From NCBI GenBank assembly GCA_029204225.1, contig CM055092.1, positions 68,084,810 to 68,148,809 of the forward strand: a stretch of 64,000 bases of DNA, in the 5' to 3' direction. This stretch comes from Diphasiastrum complanatum (lineage: Eukaryota > Streptophyta > Lycopodiopsida > Lycopodiales > Lycopodiaceae). Positions 21,436-34,595 of this stretch are shown here, one piece after another. Under the pieces are notes generated by a model. That model ran no database searches. It saw only the letters and a program-made list of their open reading frames with translations, and had not been told where the DNA came from. The position numbers and the translations under genes were made by a program. The first letter of the stretch is position 1. Each line of letters starts with the position of its first letter.

Positions 21436-24400
21436 GACACCAGTGGTGTCTTGCAGTGCTCTCTTTTAGATTGGACTACATTGACTAACCAGATGCCACC
21501 TAGGATAAAATTTTTAGGTTTTATTAAGGGTCTTTTTGATGGATATGACATTGATGTATCTACATATGATATTGGTTCTTCTAAAAAGGTATCCCAAATT
21601 GGTAGCAACATCTTGATTTGATACATAGAATCACTATGGTTTTTCATCAATGATTCATGAACTTTTGAATCTATCAAAATTTGAGCCGATGGAGGTGGTC
21701 ATGAGTTTCAATATCTTTTTGTCCCAAAGTAGTTTGCATCAAAATATCTTAGTGTCTATTCATCAATATACTCAATGTCAAGATATTAACTCTTCCTTAC
21801 AAGCTTCTAGCATGGTTCCTACAAACATCCATGTGACTTCAGTCATATTAATCTTGATTACAATGTCATCATCAAGGGACATAGGTCCTTTCCCTTTGCA
21901 ATCATCCCTTGGGCTCAAAGCTTGCTCATTTGAATTTTAAATGGGTTCTTTCACATAACTTATGCAATTGATAGTCACCAAGTGCTCAATCCAATTAGTG
22001 ATATTTTTATCTGATTCATGATGGAAAACCTAGTGAATTGTGACTCTTTTTATGCTTCTAGATATGGTCAATAGTCTTATCAGTAGTCAAAAAATTGGAA
22101 CCATCTAGTGGACTAGTGGGTTTGATTTTTCAAATACTAGGATCAATCTTAATGTCTCAATCATAGTTTTCAATGGTTATTGTATCATCGCCCAATGATT
22201 ATGTAACTAATTTGTTATCTTCAATCGTGGGTGTCCAAGTAGCAATTAGTAGGATGTAGGATGTTTACATAATTCCATGACTATAAAGATAATCATGATC
22301 ACAAAAAAAAGATTTACAACCTACACATGAATGTTCTCAACTATCAATAGGGAATTCATGCATTAGTGGTCCACAAGCTTTATAGTAAAGCCTACTAGTG
22401 TTAGTGGCCTTGAATCTTATTTTTTATATAGGTGCACAAACAATATATCTATTCATGAGCCACCATTGATAATAACTTCTTCTTTTGTGAAGTATATCTA
22501 ATGTAGTAAATTATTGACTCAATGTCCAATAACCAAAATGTAAAAAGCGACTACAATGATATGTTCTCCACGCTGTTACTACTATTTATAGCTGCTAAAA
22601 TGTCATTTGGCCATTTGCCCTAAATGGTAACTTCTTGGTACTTCATCAAGTAACCTAGATTTACATTAACAAATTGCAAGCATTAGAGAGTAGTCTCAAG
22701 ATTTAATCACAAAACTCCTTATTGATTTTTCCCTCTCAAGAAGTATGTACAGTAGCTCAGATTTTAAGTTCAAGTCTACTAATCACATGTGTCAACATGA
22801 CCCTTGCATCCAATGCCTATGCTTATCCATTTTGAGAGAAATCTTAGATTCTCATGGAGGGTGGCAAATACTTCCAAAATGTCTCTACATTTTAGGAGCT
22901 CGATTTGGAGCTTGTAAACATCAAGTAAATAGAATCTAAACATGATTTAGATTCCTTTTAAGTTTCAACTAGCTATATACATGTGGCCTAGGCACATGGT
23001 CATCCAACATGATGCCAAGTGGCCAAAATCTATGGGCTAAAATTTTGACTATTTTTCCATAGATCCTAGATTCTAGGTACATTATAAAAAATCTTAACTC
23101 AAAAAGGGCCCTATAAGAAACCCAAACTTAGTGAGAGAATGATTAGAGAGAGAAAGCATAAATGTCAAGAGTGTGGTTAACTCATTTTTAATGCATATTT
23201 AATAGGTGATTAACTCGAATGAAATAAACTTGCCAATTAAGCACGTGGCCAACTAGGCACGCTACCAAAAAGCTTTTATTCAAATGTTTATGAAAGAGTA
23301 TGGTTTTGCCAAATCACTAGCGGGAGTAGGAGAAGAGAATAAATTTTGGTTGAGCATGGTGTTCTCTCCAAAAATCTTTATCTGAAAGGTATATTATATA
23401 GCATCCATTGTTGTTGCTTAATGATGTTCTACATCCTTGTTGAAGTTTCATGTGAATATTTATTCTCGTTACATGATTTAGTTTGATTTTGAAATAATGA
23501 AAAAGTTTGATCTTCATATTGTACTCCCATTCGAGTGTGTCCAATTTATAAGAAAAACACCAAAGATGTTTAGAGTAATGAGATCTTCAAGAAAGAACTT
23601 AGAGAAAATAATTTTAGAAATATTGATTTGTGGACAGTTGGATCAATTAATTATCCCAAAGATCCAAGTACAAGATGTTTTCCAGACTTTCAAACTATTG
23701 GCCAGTTACTGAAGGTTGTGTGCAATGGACAGAGTGGGTTCTTGGGATACCGTCAAAGGTTTATTCAATACGGGAGCTGGCTACAAAATATGAAAAAGTA
23801 CCTACAAGTTAGAGAATGTGAAAATGTGTGCTAAAAAAACCTTCACATGAGTTCTTATGTACTCTCATGAAGAAATTTTTTTGGATAGACTTTTAGGATA
23901 GCTAATAACTAGCATTAGGTTTGCGAATACTTAGGTCACGACCAGAAAACCAACAAAGTATAAGAATGGAATCGACAAATTTTCTTAAAATATATGACAA
24001 ATTTTATACAAGCATATATACTTTTCCATGAGTGAAAGTCTTCAAAAAAAAAACTGAGAATTTGTATAAAATGCAGTTTTTTTTTGAGGATATCTCAAAT
24101 GATGAGCGATGGTGACACCCTCTTTCTTTCCTTTTCTCTCTCTCTCTCTTTTGCATAAGTGTAATAATGAAAGACAAGAAAAATGGAAAGGAGAGGTCGC
24201 ATCGAGCCAGAGTGTTGGCGAGGACGCGTTATTAGCTTAGCTGACGTGCTCTGCTTGGATTATCTCAATCAAATTCTTTGCATTTATTATTATCAAAAGA
24301 CGATCGTTCAGCTGCCTCGACACTTGGATTTGACAGTTGACTTTAAAGTATTCTAGTCTGAAATTTGAATGTACAGTGTATGACTACGATAGATAATTTT

Positions 24401-26550
24401 ATAACAAACACTCCATGTCTCCAATGTGCCATCTCAAATCCCAAGTGATCTTTGGAGGCCTTAATGTTCCGGAATGTGGAGACATACGTGATCGTAGCAC
24501 TCTACCGCCACTGTACCCTGTAGGCTAAAGCCTAATAGTATGATTCTACTGTCTAGAGTCTAGACTAACCATGCAGCATCCCATGTCAACACTGAACAGC
24601 TCATGATTCATCGCTCAATCCTAACTTCTAAAGTTGCTAACAGCTAAACCATAACTCCAAAACCTGACTTTTGTTTTATATTGCATGATGCATCAAACGA
24701 ACGTAGATTCTAGCTGACGACCCTTGGGCCTTGTATAAGGGATTTTGTGATCGCCTCGACGGCCCTCGACTCTGTATTAGTTAGTGGTCTAGGTGCTCCA
24801 GCCTACAGCTTGGAAAAATTGGTCAAATTTCACTATAATATTTAAAAAAGTATCTACATGAACTATTTAAAGTTTGAACTATTAGTCATTTGGACATGTT
24901 TGTCTCTCAAGTCTCAACTCAGAAATTATGACGCAATACCAACACTCTGCCTAGACGTAGCTAAATTAGGCTAATCTGTCGTAGATCTCTCAAGCGTGCA
25001 CATTGCACATGACTCAGAATTTTGAAATAAGAATCCGAGAATCCAATGTCCATTATCCTAATCACATTCAGACAAGGAGGCCTGCAAGCAAAATTCATGA
25101 CTGTATATTTATTCATTGCGTCCCGTCTTCACTCAAAATACGTATTACGAAGGTGGTAGACGCTAGAGGACTTGAGGAGAGATGACTCAGATGAGCAGCC
25201 TGCAGGCTGGGGCTATAGTCAAACTTAGGCCTCAATGGTTGGAACTTGCAAGGCCGAAGCACGAGCAAGAGCTTCGTCTTGGGAACATCCAACTTTTGTC
25301 CACAACGATCACACACAGCAAATGAGCGGACGGATGATTGGATCTAGTTCTGGAGACCCCACCTCACTCCGTATTTTCAACTCTCATATTTAATGCCGGT
25401 GTACAATCCTTTTACAAAGAAAATACATGTTCACAGTTCAAGGCTTCAAGCTTGGACCTTCGAGCTTCATCCACCCTGTTGACACGTTTCCTCACCAGAG
25501 TCTTATGACATTATGTACATTTCTTCGCATTCCATATAGTTTAAACTTTAAACTCAGCCAGGAGCCAGCCGAGAGTACTGCTAGAGCACAGTGCATCCCA
25601 TCAGCCATTACCTCATATCAAATGATCCGACACTTATACTTGTGGCCCACCCATTATTTTATCATCAGCGAGCACTAACTTGCCTTGTCTGTGAGAACCT
25701 TCCACGGATTATGAGTTAAAAAACACTTCTGCAAAGTCATACAAATTTTCTTTACCAGATTCCAAACAGCTTCACGCATGCCTCCTGAGTGCTGCTCCAT
25801 CCTCCTTGCCCCGTTCTCAAGACATGTACCTCCTTTTGCTGATTGAATAGCACTAACGTATGTATGGTTCATTGTTCATTCTTGCCCAACTGAGTTTCCA
25901 TGATTCTGAAAAGCTTATACATCCTCGGCCATGTCATCCGTCATCTGCATTCATGTCCTTTGAACGACTTAAGCGGCCGAAAAAGGCACACGTTATGCAA
26001 GAGAAAAAAGTGTAGCTGTAGATATTGCACCAAATTCATTACTATGGATGGGATTGAACTTGTACAAACTTTATCTTGATGATAAGTACAATTCAAAGCT
26101 TTATCTATCGCGCATTTGGGTTTCTCTTTATGGTTATGCTCTTTTCTTTGCCAACTCATGCCCAAGGTATGGTGATAATTCTTTGGAGATGGCATGTCTC
26201 TTTCACCCTTGCAGTTTGACAGCAGTATTGACGACCGTCAAAAGCCATTTTGATCGTAAAATACAGGATTTTCAAAAATTTGGACGTCATAGCATACGGG
26301 CACATACAATTCAAAAATGTCATTTTGACATGTGCTTTGTTTTTTAACCTGTATGAATTCACAATAAAGATAATATACACATCACATGAAACTTTAGAAA
26401 AATTTTCACACAAACTTTCACATTCATAATTCAACTTTCAGCCCTTCCAACTTGGTGGCTCATCTTTCAATTTAGTACCCATCTCTAAACTATCAAACAT
26501 CATTTTAGATTTGAAAGGCAAATGATTTATCAAATCATCATTGAAAAAAA
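21436..26550. other. Long region without recognisable genes
   Basis: AT-rich DNA with only short, unrelated frames. No retroelement domain motif, tRNA-like cloverleaf or long repeat could be supported. A short pyrimidine run (about 24,117-24,150, CT-rich) is present. It may contain old transposon debris beyond recognition. Confidence 0.45.
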
Positions 26551-28756
26551 GCATGACAAACCTCGACCGTCAAACTACAAGGTTGGTCTCTTTTACAAGA
26601 GTTTGACGGTTGACCTTGTAATAAATCATTTTAGATGTTTTTTGAATTACAAATAATGTGCATGACAAAGATGGCATGATCTTTTAGATCACCTTGTTTT
26701 ACACCTTTTTTTATTTTTCTCAACTTCTAAAGTTTTCATTTTCTAAGCACTAAAGTTCCTCTATGTCTTATTCAAATTTCATTAAGAAATGCTAATCCAT
26801 ATAATTGTTTTAAAAAAATGTCAAAAAAAGTTAATTAGCCAAACTGGTTATTAGACTTTGTCATTTTCCACCAGCACTTGTTATTTCAAGAGAGATTCAA
26901 AGAGAAAATACTACCGATAGTGTGGTCACCAATAATTAATTCGACCTACAATTTGAGGCACCCTTTACCAATAAAATGTTATGTCAAAGTTTTGGTGCAC
27001 TTTGAAAGCTATTTATAGGTCAAAGCACTTGTGGATTCTACTTGTAGTTACCTTTTATTAAACATTCACAAAAAACCAAAAAAAAAAACATGTTGAGAAT
27101 TTCATCAAAATGGACAATACCATTGGAGAGTTGGCCAAGCTAGGTTATCTTACTCACTATAGAGCATAAATCTTACATCATGTTTTAAGATGAAGTATGT
27201 CTAGGTTTGGAAAAGGTGTCAACCAACGAGTCCTGAGCGTAATCAAAGAGGTATGAAGCTTTCCTTTTTTAAGCTTAAAGTAGTCAAATCATTAGAATGA
27301 CTTTAATTTATGTCAAGACACAAAAACATTGCATGGTGACTGTATTGTGGGTCTAATCAGCGGATTAGGACCAGTTGGCCTCACCATGAGGCAAGTCAAC
27401 GGGACACGCATCCCTTCAACGGCAATCTGGGCCATGCATGGGTTGCCATAAAGAAAGCTGTATATAAAGTGTACTTAGTTTTTTGAAAATACAGTTGCAA
27501 TGAGAGCTTGTGGTGGAGAGTGTTTTCTGTGTATGTTACTGTGTTGCATGAACTATGATCATGTTTCAAACAAATTTTAGCTTCGTATTAGAGCTGTACA
27601 AGAGTGTACTCAGTACAGTGAAGCCCTTGAAGAGAGCTTCATGAAAAATGATTTTCCAGAAAGTTCAGGGTTTACGGCGGTCAGAAAGTTGATGGTGAAG
27701 CACCGATGCATTGTTTCGGACATACGAAAGCTTGACAAGCTTAGTACAAGGATCTTTAGCCTGTGCATAGCAACAGACAAGGTCAAAAACGATTGAAAAC
27801 CGAGAATTTTGCAGTTAGTTTGTTGAATAAACCGGATGGGGGTTACGGCTTTTTCACATAATTGGCAAAATCTTCACTGTGTGCTCTGTTTTGGATGTCG
27901 TAAAAATAGGAAGCTATTTTATGCCATTAGTTGGCCATGGAGAAACTTGGAGGTTTTTGTCGGTGAATTGGCTATTATCATATAACATAGTAATTCTGCG
28001 GGAAAAATGGAAAATTTTCCTTTTTCTAATTTGAGCAAAAGTCATTGTTTCTCCACGGAATTTCCCGTATGAACATTCTACGGACTCATGATCAGTAGGG
28101 CAACCTTGTTTAGGGCCTCATATAGGATATAAATCCATAAAAAATAGAGTTTAATTGGGAGCGAAAATGGTGTAGGAGGGCGCGACTGCAGACAGGAGGA
28201 AGGGAGACACCTGCAGCAGGTCGTGGGCACTCACTGGGAATGAAGGATTAGGGTTTGGAGGACGGTAGCTGCTTGAAGTCATGGATTTGACACCCATATT
28301 CATTCTCCACCATAGGATAAGACTCTATTCTAACCAATGGTCAAAATCATGTGAGGATTGGGTGGCCACGATTAAGGATTTTTGAATGAATGGTCGGGAT
28401 CTATTCTAAGGGATGCATAAGTGCATTGAAAGGTAGAACAGCCGTCAAATTCATTAAAAAATTTCACCTTTCACCAAGAAGAAACAGTTCAAAAGCTTTA
28501 AGTACGTTTTGAGCCAAACGAAGGACTAGGAACTCCAAACGAAGGGCACCCTGACTGTGCCTGCAAGTACGGTGCATGAAGACACAGTGATTGCCACGGA
28601 GAAAGTGCTCAAGAGAACGCCAAAACTAATTTCACCACTTATAGGGCACGAAGTTGGATAAGTTTGAATCTACTTAATTTACTAGAGTCGTCCTATAGTA
28701 GATAGCCATCGTTGTAAATAGTAAATCTAGGTACATGTAGGTGGACTGTCAATGTC
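26551..28756. other. Gene-free region with one small inverted repeat
   Basis: At about 26,569-26,612 an ACCGTCAAACT arm faces AGTTTGACGGT across a short loop, giving a possible hairpin. Around 27,325-27,640 there is an LTR-like layout (GTATATAAAGTG TATA motif with a downstream leader), but no partner copy or coding region supports it. Otherwise nothing is recognised. Confidence 0.4.
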
Positions 28757-29030
28757 GTCCTTCTGATCGCGACGTGGGTTGGAATCGACTAACAGTACAT
28801 AGATCGACTTTTCCCTACATCGAACTTGATCTGACTTGATGAGTGAGTCGAGTGAGTCGAGTAAGTCAATGGAGTCGAGTTAGTCAAGAGTCGATGGAGT
28901 CGGGTAAGTCAAGAGTCAAGTCAGTTGATGGAGTGTTGAGTGAGTCGAGTGTCGATGGAGTTGAGGAAGTCAAGTGTCGAGTAAGTCAAAGTCAATAGAG
29001 TTGATGGAGTCAAACTGCGACATATTTCAG
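28757..29030. repeat. GTCGA minisatellite, second arm of inverted repeat
   Basis: Tandem GAGTCGATGGAGT and GAGTAAGTC units are the reverse complement of 166-455. The unit continues without a break into the copia relic at 29,031, exactly as on the left edge of the window in inverted form. Confidence 0.75.
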
Positions 29031-29550
29031 GATGCTCATTACTGAGTGGATTTAGTCCTGAGCATTAAAATACAACAAAACGAACCTGAAGTGGGACTAA
29101 CACAGGTCAAGTACGTCAGAGAGTTGCTGCACAGGTTCAAGCTAAGCCAGTGAACACTCTCATTGAGGCAGGTAAAAAGCTTTCTAAGCTTGATGAATCA
29201 CAACCATTTGATACTATGTTATATAGGCAATTAGTAGGGAGCTTGATTTACCTTACCACGACTAGACCATATATATGCTATGTTGTTGGTATTGTAAGTC
29301 AGTTTATGGTAGCACCTACAGAAACAAATTGGAAGGTAGCCAAACTCATCTTGTGATATGTCAAGGGCACTTTCAATTATGGCTTGGTGTATAGGAAGCA
29401 TGAAAGTTCACTTGAGCTATGTGGCTACGTGGATGCAAATTGGGGAGGTAATTGTGATGATCGTAGATCTACCACAAGGTATGTATTTCAATGTTGTGGC
29501 AGTTGCTCTTCCTGGTCTAGTAATTAGGAAAGCAAAGTACGATTGCTTTA
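29031..29550 (+). pseudogene. Copia RT end and RNase H fragment
   Basis: Plus-strand codons IKIQQNE, QVKYVRELLHRFKL, TLIEAGKKLSKLDE, LYRQLVGSLIYLTTTRPY, NWKVAKLIL, VDANWGG and DDRRSTTRYVF trace the RT C-terminus into RNase H. A TGA and frameshifts occur. It stops near 29,550 where an opposite-strand copia fragment begins. The first 150 bp match 1-165 in inverted orientation. Confidence 0.75.
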
Positions 29551-29554
29551 TCCG

Positions 29555-30180
29555 CTCAATAGATGTCTCTATGCCTTTACAATTCTTCATTCCAAATCTT
29601 TCTGAGATGGATGATGCATACTTATATTGAAAAATGAACCTAAAATGCATGGAGCCTAGAAATCTCTGTTACTCCTTTGACAATGTAATTTTTATATCTC
29701 ATATGCCATCAAGATCATTTCATCTACATATAAAACAAGTACAATGATCTTGCTATCTCAAAATCTTATATACAAAGAAGGATTAAAAGAGCTTAACACA
29801 AAATTGATATTTTTTAGAAAAGTGTTGAGCCTAGAGTACCAAGATCTAGTGCTTGTTTGAGTCCATAAAGACTCATTTGCAAAAAGCACACTTTTTCTTC
29901 AAGTCCGCTTCATATGGTGTAATTCCTCCAATGGCTTTATTGGGAAACCTATTACATAGAAAGTTAGCACATGTAATAGCTTCTAGCAACATTAGCATCC
30001 GATTTAAACAATCTCCAAACCATTTGTTATGCGTTTATCATTCTTCATAATGGAACAAACTCCATGCTTTAAGTGGACATCTAAGACACTATCCATTAGT
30101 TGACCAACACTTAGCAAGTTCTTGGTGATCGATGTAACATAAAGCACATTGTCTAGATCCATTCGTTGAACAAGATTTTC
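29555..30180 (-). pseudogene. Copia fragment G: protease end, integrase end and RT, internally deleted
   Basis: Minus strand, from right to left: TSITKNLLSVGQLMDS (end of protease, about 30,150), LLEAITCANFLCNR and GGITPYEADLKKK (integrase C-terminus), MSLYGLKQAL (RT), LYVDEMIL (a YVDD variant with Glu) and SISERFGMKNCKGIETS (RT end, about 29,600). Most of integrase and the N-terminal half of RT are missing, and the frame is interrupted repeatedly. It abuts the plus-strand fragment at 29,031-29,550 head to head. Confidence 0.7.
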
Positions 30181-30559
30181 CATCTAGATATCATGTAAGC
30201 TTACTTTATCATGATTGAAAAAACTAATGATGTTCCTTTTCCACCCGATCATTCTTGTAACGCAAATAAGTGCATGCATTCCAAGCAAGCTTTGAATTGC
30301 ACCATCTTGTTTTTTATCTAAGTTCATGTTAGTTCATGTGAGTCATGACTGGCCTAGTTTCCTTTCATGTAAATTTTCTCAACATGTTTTTGTTTAGGCC
30401 TATGAACAACAAGATTGAATCAATCCTCATAGTAATGCATTTTCCTCTCAAAATTCTCTTTTCAAATGTAATCATTGAACTTTCTCTACACGAAGCAAGA
30501 ACAATCAATTATTGATGAGAACACTATAAAATTATGAACTATAGTATGTCCTACTAACA

Positions 30560-31010
30560 AAGAAGCAAGCTCACTAGGTTTACATTTCACTCACATTAAA
30601 AAAAGTCCAACACAAATGGTGTAAAAGCTCCAAATTGTCAAATGCTCCAAAATCATGATCTCTCCGACAAGAATGAATAATTGATAATACAATAGAGATG
30701 CTTTCCACACAAGTCCAGAACGTGTTTACAGCATTAGGTTTTCCTACTCTTGTCAAATTGACCTAACCATTAGGTCTAACAACTTTAGTAGTTAGATCAA
30801 TCACCAACTTCCATGATTTGTGGACTTCTCCTAAATTGTAGGAAACTTGACCAAACATCCTATATAGCTCCTCTGATTAGGTCCTACCTACCCTATTTCT
30901 ATTCTCACACATGTGAACATGCTCTCACATGTGTCGATTACAATATGTACACTAAATTATGTGTTTATCAAGCTGAATATTGCAAATTCTCGCACTCCTC
31001 CTCAAATTTA
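30560..31010 (-). repeat. Possible copia LTR on the minus strand
   Basis: On the minus strand a purine run TTTGAGGAGGAG near 31,010 is followed by CGAGAATTTGC and, further on, by a CTATATAGGATG TATA-like motif. This resembles a polypurine tract plus LTR upstream of fragment G. There is no second copy and no primer-binding site to confirm it. Confidence 0.3.
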
Positions 31011-31090
31011 GCTTGATAAAACTATGGTACATCTATCTACAACTCAAGGAGATGATTTTAGCTTGATGAATGAATAATTTTAAAAAAAAT

Positions 31091-31660
31091 TCAGCTACAA
31101 AAAAAGTAACTTATGAGACTCCTATAGATAATGATTTCCATGAACGATCTTTCACCACCTCTTAAAGGATCCCTTACAAGATGTTCCATAGATGTGTATT
31201 CATACATGCATATATCCATGTGAAAACTTCTTAAAATGAAGTAGCAGAATGAAACCAAGTACTTTGGCAATCCAAAATGGATGTCCTTCATTGTTTTCTG
31301 AAGCTAGAAGTGCAACAAGGCTTCCTAATTGGATTTCATTCAGATGACCATGCCACTTCACTTTTGCAGCTTTTACACTTTCCCTATTCTTCCTTGAGCC
31401 CACATAAATTTCACATTCCTCACCTTGCACAAGCTACAAGAAATCATTATCTCTAGGATGATTTGAAGGTTCGACATTTTTAGTTAAAGTTCCTAATTTA
31501 TGAGGCCAATGAAATGTTGATCAAACTCATCAAAAAATTGATAAGTTGCTTGAATACTTGATTCCAAAAAATTTAATGAGGCAAATGGATCAACCTCACG
31601 ATGTTCTCTTTGTGCCTTTTTCTCTTCTAGCATGGACTTCAAGGGAGACAACTGATTTGA
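31091..31660 (-). pseudogene. Unrecognised minus-strand coding remnant
   Basis: About 190 codons can be followed with a few stops: VDPFASLNFLESSIQATYQFF, then GEECEIYVGSRKNRESV, then GSLVALLASENN and PFWIAKVLG. The GSLVALLAxENxxxPFWIAKVL stretch suggests a small beta-rich domain (BAH- or Tudor-like reader domains have this texture), but I cannot identify the family. It may belong to a transposon or to a gene fragment. Confidence 0.3.
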
Positions 31661-32394
31661 GTCGATGGAATGTTAAGCAAAAATTGAACTCCTTTAAGAG
31701 AGTCAAGTAGCCGGAATGCATGAGGTCCAAACTTCAAGACTTAAAGTACTAATATTAACTACCATCACTTCTTTTGTAAATGCAAATCTTGTCTTTGATT
31801 TCAACTAGAAATCAATGAAACAAATTTCCTCCATCTACTCATTGCTTGTACATCAAAGCACAAAATCAGCGCATTAAATATCATCTAGGAAACTTTAAAC
31901 ATATGTTTGCTGCTTTTTCTCCCTCAATTATTAGCTTTCTACCAATGCTGAATACCCTGCTTAATCACAAACATCTCCTTAGAACCTGAACTTACCAATC
32001 AAGCAACCTATCACTTCTACTCAAACAACTAAAAGTATTGTTATTTCTAACAAATCTCGATTCATCAGCATTTCCACAGAAAGTAGAACATGGCAAGCAT
32101 TATTCAACAAACTAATTCTAAGCATTCAGCATCATAACTCCGGCCAATCGTCACGAGCAACTCGGATAAGATCTACTCAATTATTATACTTCTTACGACT
32201 TCTCCGTTCACAAACTACAGATTTATAATCTTGAATCTATAATCTCACACTTATCCAGCAGATAAACTCTTACTCTTACTTACAATTCATATCGATCGGT
32301 TAACAACAGAATATCACAAATACTCAACACACAACTAAATGCAACAAATAGTACACATAAATTATAATAAGTATTCCACAGATTATCATTCCAA
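31661..32394. other. No gene seen
   Basis: AT-rich sequence without motifs that I can support. It borders the left terminal repeat of the gag-protease unit. Confidence 0.4.
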
Positions 32395-32740
32395 TGACAA
32401 TAGATTCTTTACAAACTCTAGTGGCCTCAAATGTGCATTCACTCCATAACTCCGCTCGATCATCAACACATCAAATCGGCTATCCTTCTCTTGATTGCCC
32501 GATCCCGCGATCCACTAATTGATCTCTAGATTGCTCGTTCTCTACACATTCACACACTGCTCTCCCTCCACTCACCAACTCCTCTCTTCGTCTCCTCTCT
32601 CTCATCTATCTCTTCTCTCTTTTACCCATCATTCAGTTTCTTGTTGTCACTTCCTACAACCGAATATCATTTTCTTTTTAGCTCTCCACTCTCATGTCAC
32701 ATCCAACTAACTCTCATGTAATTAACTAGTTTGTCCTCAA
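32395..32740. repeat. Left terminal direct repeat of the gag-protease unit
   Basis: Pairs with 34,596-34,934. It shares the TCTTTACAAACTCTA start, AACACATCAAATCGGCTATC, a long pyrimidine-rich middle and the CTAGTTTGTCCTCAAC end. It lies 3' of the protease in the minus-strand sense, where a 3' LTR would be. No convincing polypurine tract precedes it. Confidence 0.75.
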
Positions 32741-32863
32741 CTCATGGTCTTACACAACAAGATGCCATGGTTGTGTTCATACTTACAAGTCTAGTTACTC
32801 TAGATCTTGGATCAGCCGGGACCAACAATATTCCTTGGACTGATTGTGATATTGGTAGGGAAT

Positions 32864-33148
32864 CTACCAACATTGCCCTCTGCCAATCTTGTTGCCCCAT
32901 CGCTTAGCAAGTGATAGCGATATGATATTTACTCCTGATCCACTATCGATGATAGTAGAGACAGTAGCATAATCTTTATGGCTCATACGTAAGGTGATGC
33001 AGCCTCTTGCTTTTCTTGTTTGAAACAAGGTAGCATAAAGTTGTTGGGTTGGCATTGGAATCTTCGGTTGATGAGGTATTTTGATATCCTCATCTGGCTG
33101 ATGTAGTTCTCGAGCTATGATTTTACATAAAGGCTTAGATAACTTCAT
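32864..33148 (-). pseudogene. Retroviral-type aspartic protease of the gag-protease unit
   Basis: The frame gives a linker, then ARGCITLRMSHKDYATVS and the active-site block TIIDSGSGVNIISLSLAKRW. DSGS with the following hydrophobic residues is the gypsy-type protease signature (DSGA/DSGS). A strand TRKARGCITLRM lies before it. The frame is short and ends soon after the first catalytic half, before the ILG flap-region motif, so it is truncated. Confidence 0.65.
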
Positions 33149-33388
33149 AAGAGTATGGAAAGGTAATGTGATTTGAGACTATAGAAGATCGGATATGATC
33201 TCTATTCCTGAGGGTCGCAGCAAGTGTTTCTATTTAGTTTCGTCGGTTAATGGAATAGGTTCATTTTCGTACTCTCGTAGTAGCTCATCTTGAACTTGCT
33301 TATACCTCTCTTGCTCGACTATAGGATTAGGATAAGATCTAGGAGCAGAAGACCCTTTTTCTTCACTATTCTAACTCTTAGATCTACA

Positions 33389-34595
33389 TCATTTATGTTT
33401 TTGTTGCAATTGAGCTCTTGTCATCACCCGAATTGCTTGTTCTTGGACATGCCTAGTTGGCATAGTCTCTTTTTCTTGAGCGGGGAAATCCTTATAACAA
33501 TGAGTTCCTCCACAATTTCCACAACACGCCCGATAGTCTTTTTTTAATTTGCAAGTAAATAACCTATGGCCATGTTTCCCATAGACCCAACAACAGTTAA
33601 GTTTGGCTACTGGTGTGACAGCGTAGCCACATTGGGTAGGTGATTCAGGGTCTGCATAAGAATCAGAGATGGGAGAATCCTCTAAATAACACGAAGAATC
33701 ATAAGAGCAAGATGCTTCCTCATCAATGTAATTTACATGTGCAGGATTCTTATTTCTAGGCAACAATTTGTTATCATCACCAGGCCCTCGTTGTAGGATT
33801 GCTACCTTCTTTTGATTTTGTGTTGTACCAGCTACTTCTTGTGGCTGTTGCACACGTGATTGATACGCAGGATTCAGTGGTCTCTGTGGTTGTCTGGATT
33901 GATTAATTGGATTGTAGGGGCACTTAAAAGATTCATGATTAGATCTATTACAGAACACACATTGAGATGGATAGTGTGTTGGACCCTTATTCGGACATTC
34001 ATTCCCAGTGTGTTTCCCCCTACAGATAGAACACCACATGCCCTCTCATTTTGGGTATGTATTCTGGGTATCTCATCTAACTAACTCTTATGGATTTTGG
34101 TTATTCTTTCGAACTCATCCCGCATATCCAAAGTGCGTGATCTTTTGGTTATTCTTCGTTCAATAATTCCTTCAATAAGATGTTATCTTCTTCGTTCTTT
34201 TACATATTCTTGGCGGTTATCAAAATGATGATCCTCATCATCTGACTCTTCGTCTTCTTCTCTTATAGCTTCTTACATGTCTTGCTTTAGTTGATGATAA
34301 TCATCAACGGGTTTAAGCTCACGTCGAATTCTTTTTGGAAGACTAACTATGAACCAAGTGATTAGCATCCTTTCAGTTAACCCTTCTTGGCATTGTCCAT
34401 GACGACATTTAAATCTTTCAATATAGTCCCTTACTTTTTATTTTTCTTTCATTTTGATTTGGCTTAATCTCACAAAAGGACTAGTTTAATAAAAGCTTCT
34501 TTCAAGAATCCCCACTCCAGTACGTTAACCTCGGTCAAGGTTGCAAAACCAATCTCGAGCGACACCTAGCAAGGTCATAGAGAAGAGTTGGTCCA
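33389..34595 (-). pseudogene. Gypsy-like gag with multiple zinc knuckles
   Basis: From 34,595 leftwards the capsid part reads DQLFSMTLLGVARDWF, then KMKEK and LPKRIRRELKPVDDYHQL, with stops at several places. From 34,039 a clean frame of 216 codons holds CSICRGKHTGNEC (CX2CX3HX4C), CVFCNRSNHESFKC (CX2CX4HX4C) and two damaged knuckles (CWVYGKHGHRLFTC with Tyr for Cys, and CGNCGGTHCYKDF). The spacer between knuckles is Gln/Pro-rich and acidic. Four knuckles are more than the one or two usual for gag. Confidence 0.65.

Noticed and set aside
27325-27640. Possible LTR with a TATATAAAG promoter
   Set aside because: No second copy, purine tract, primer-binding site or coding region supports it.
34580-34595. 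TGGACCAACTC on the minus strand as a primer-binding site next to the right terminal repeat
   Set aside because: The bases are explained as gag codons (DQLF), and the match to a known tRNA end is not evident.
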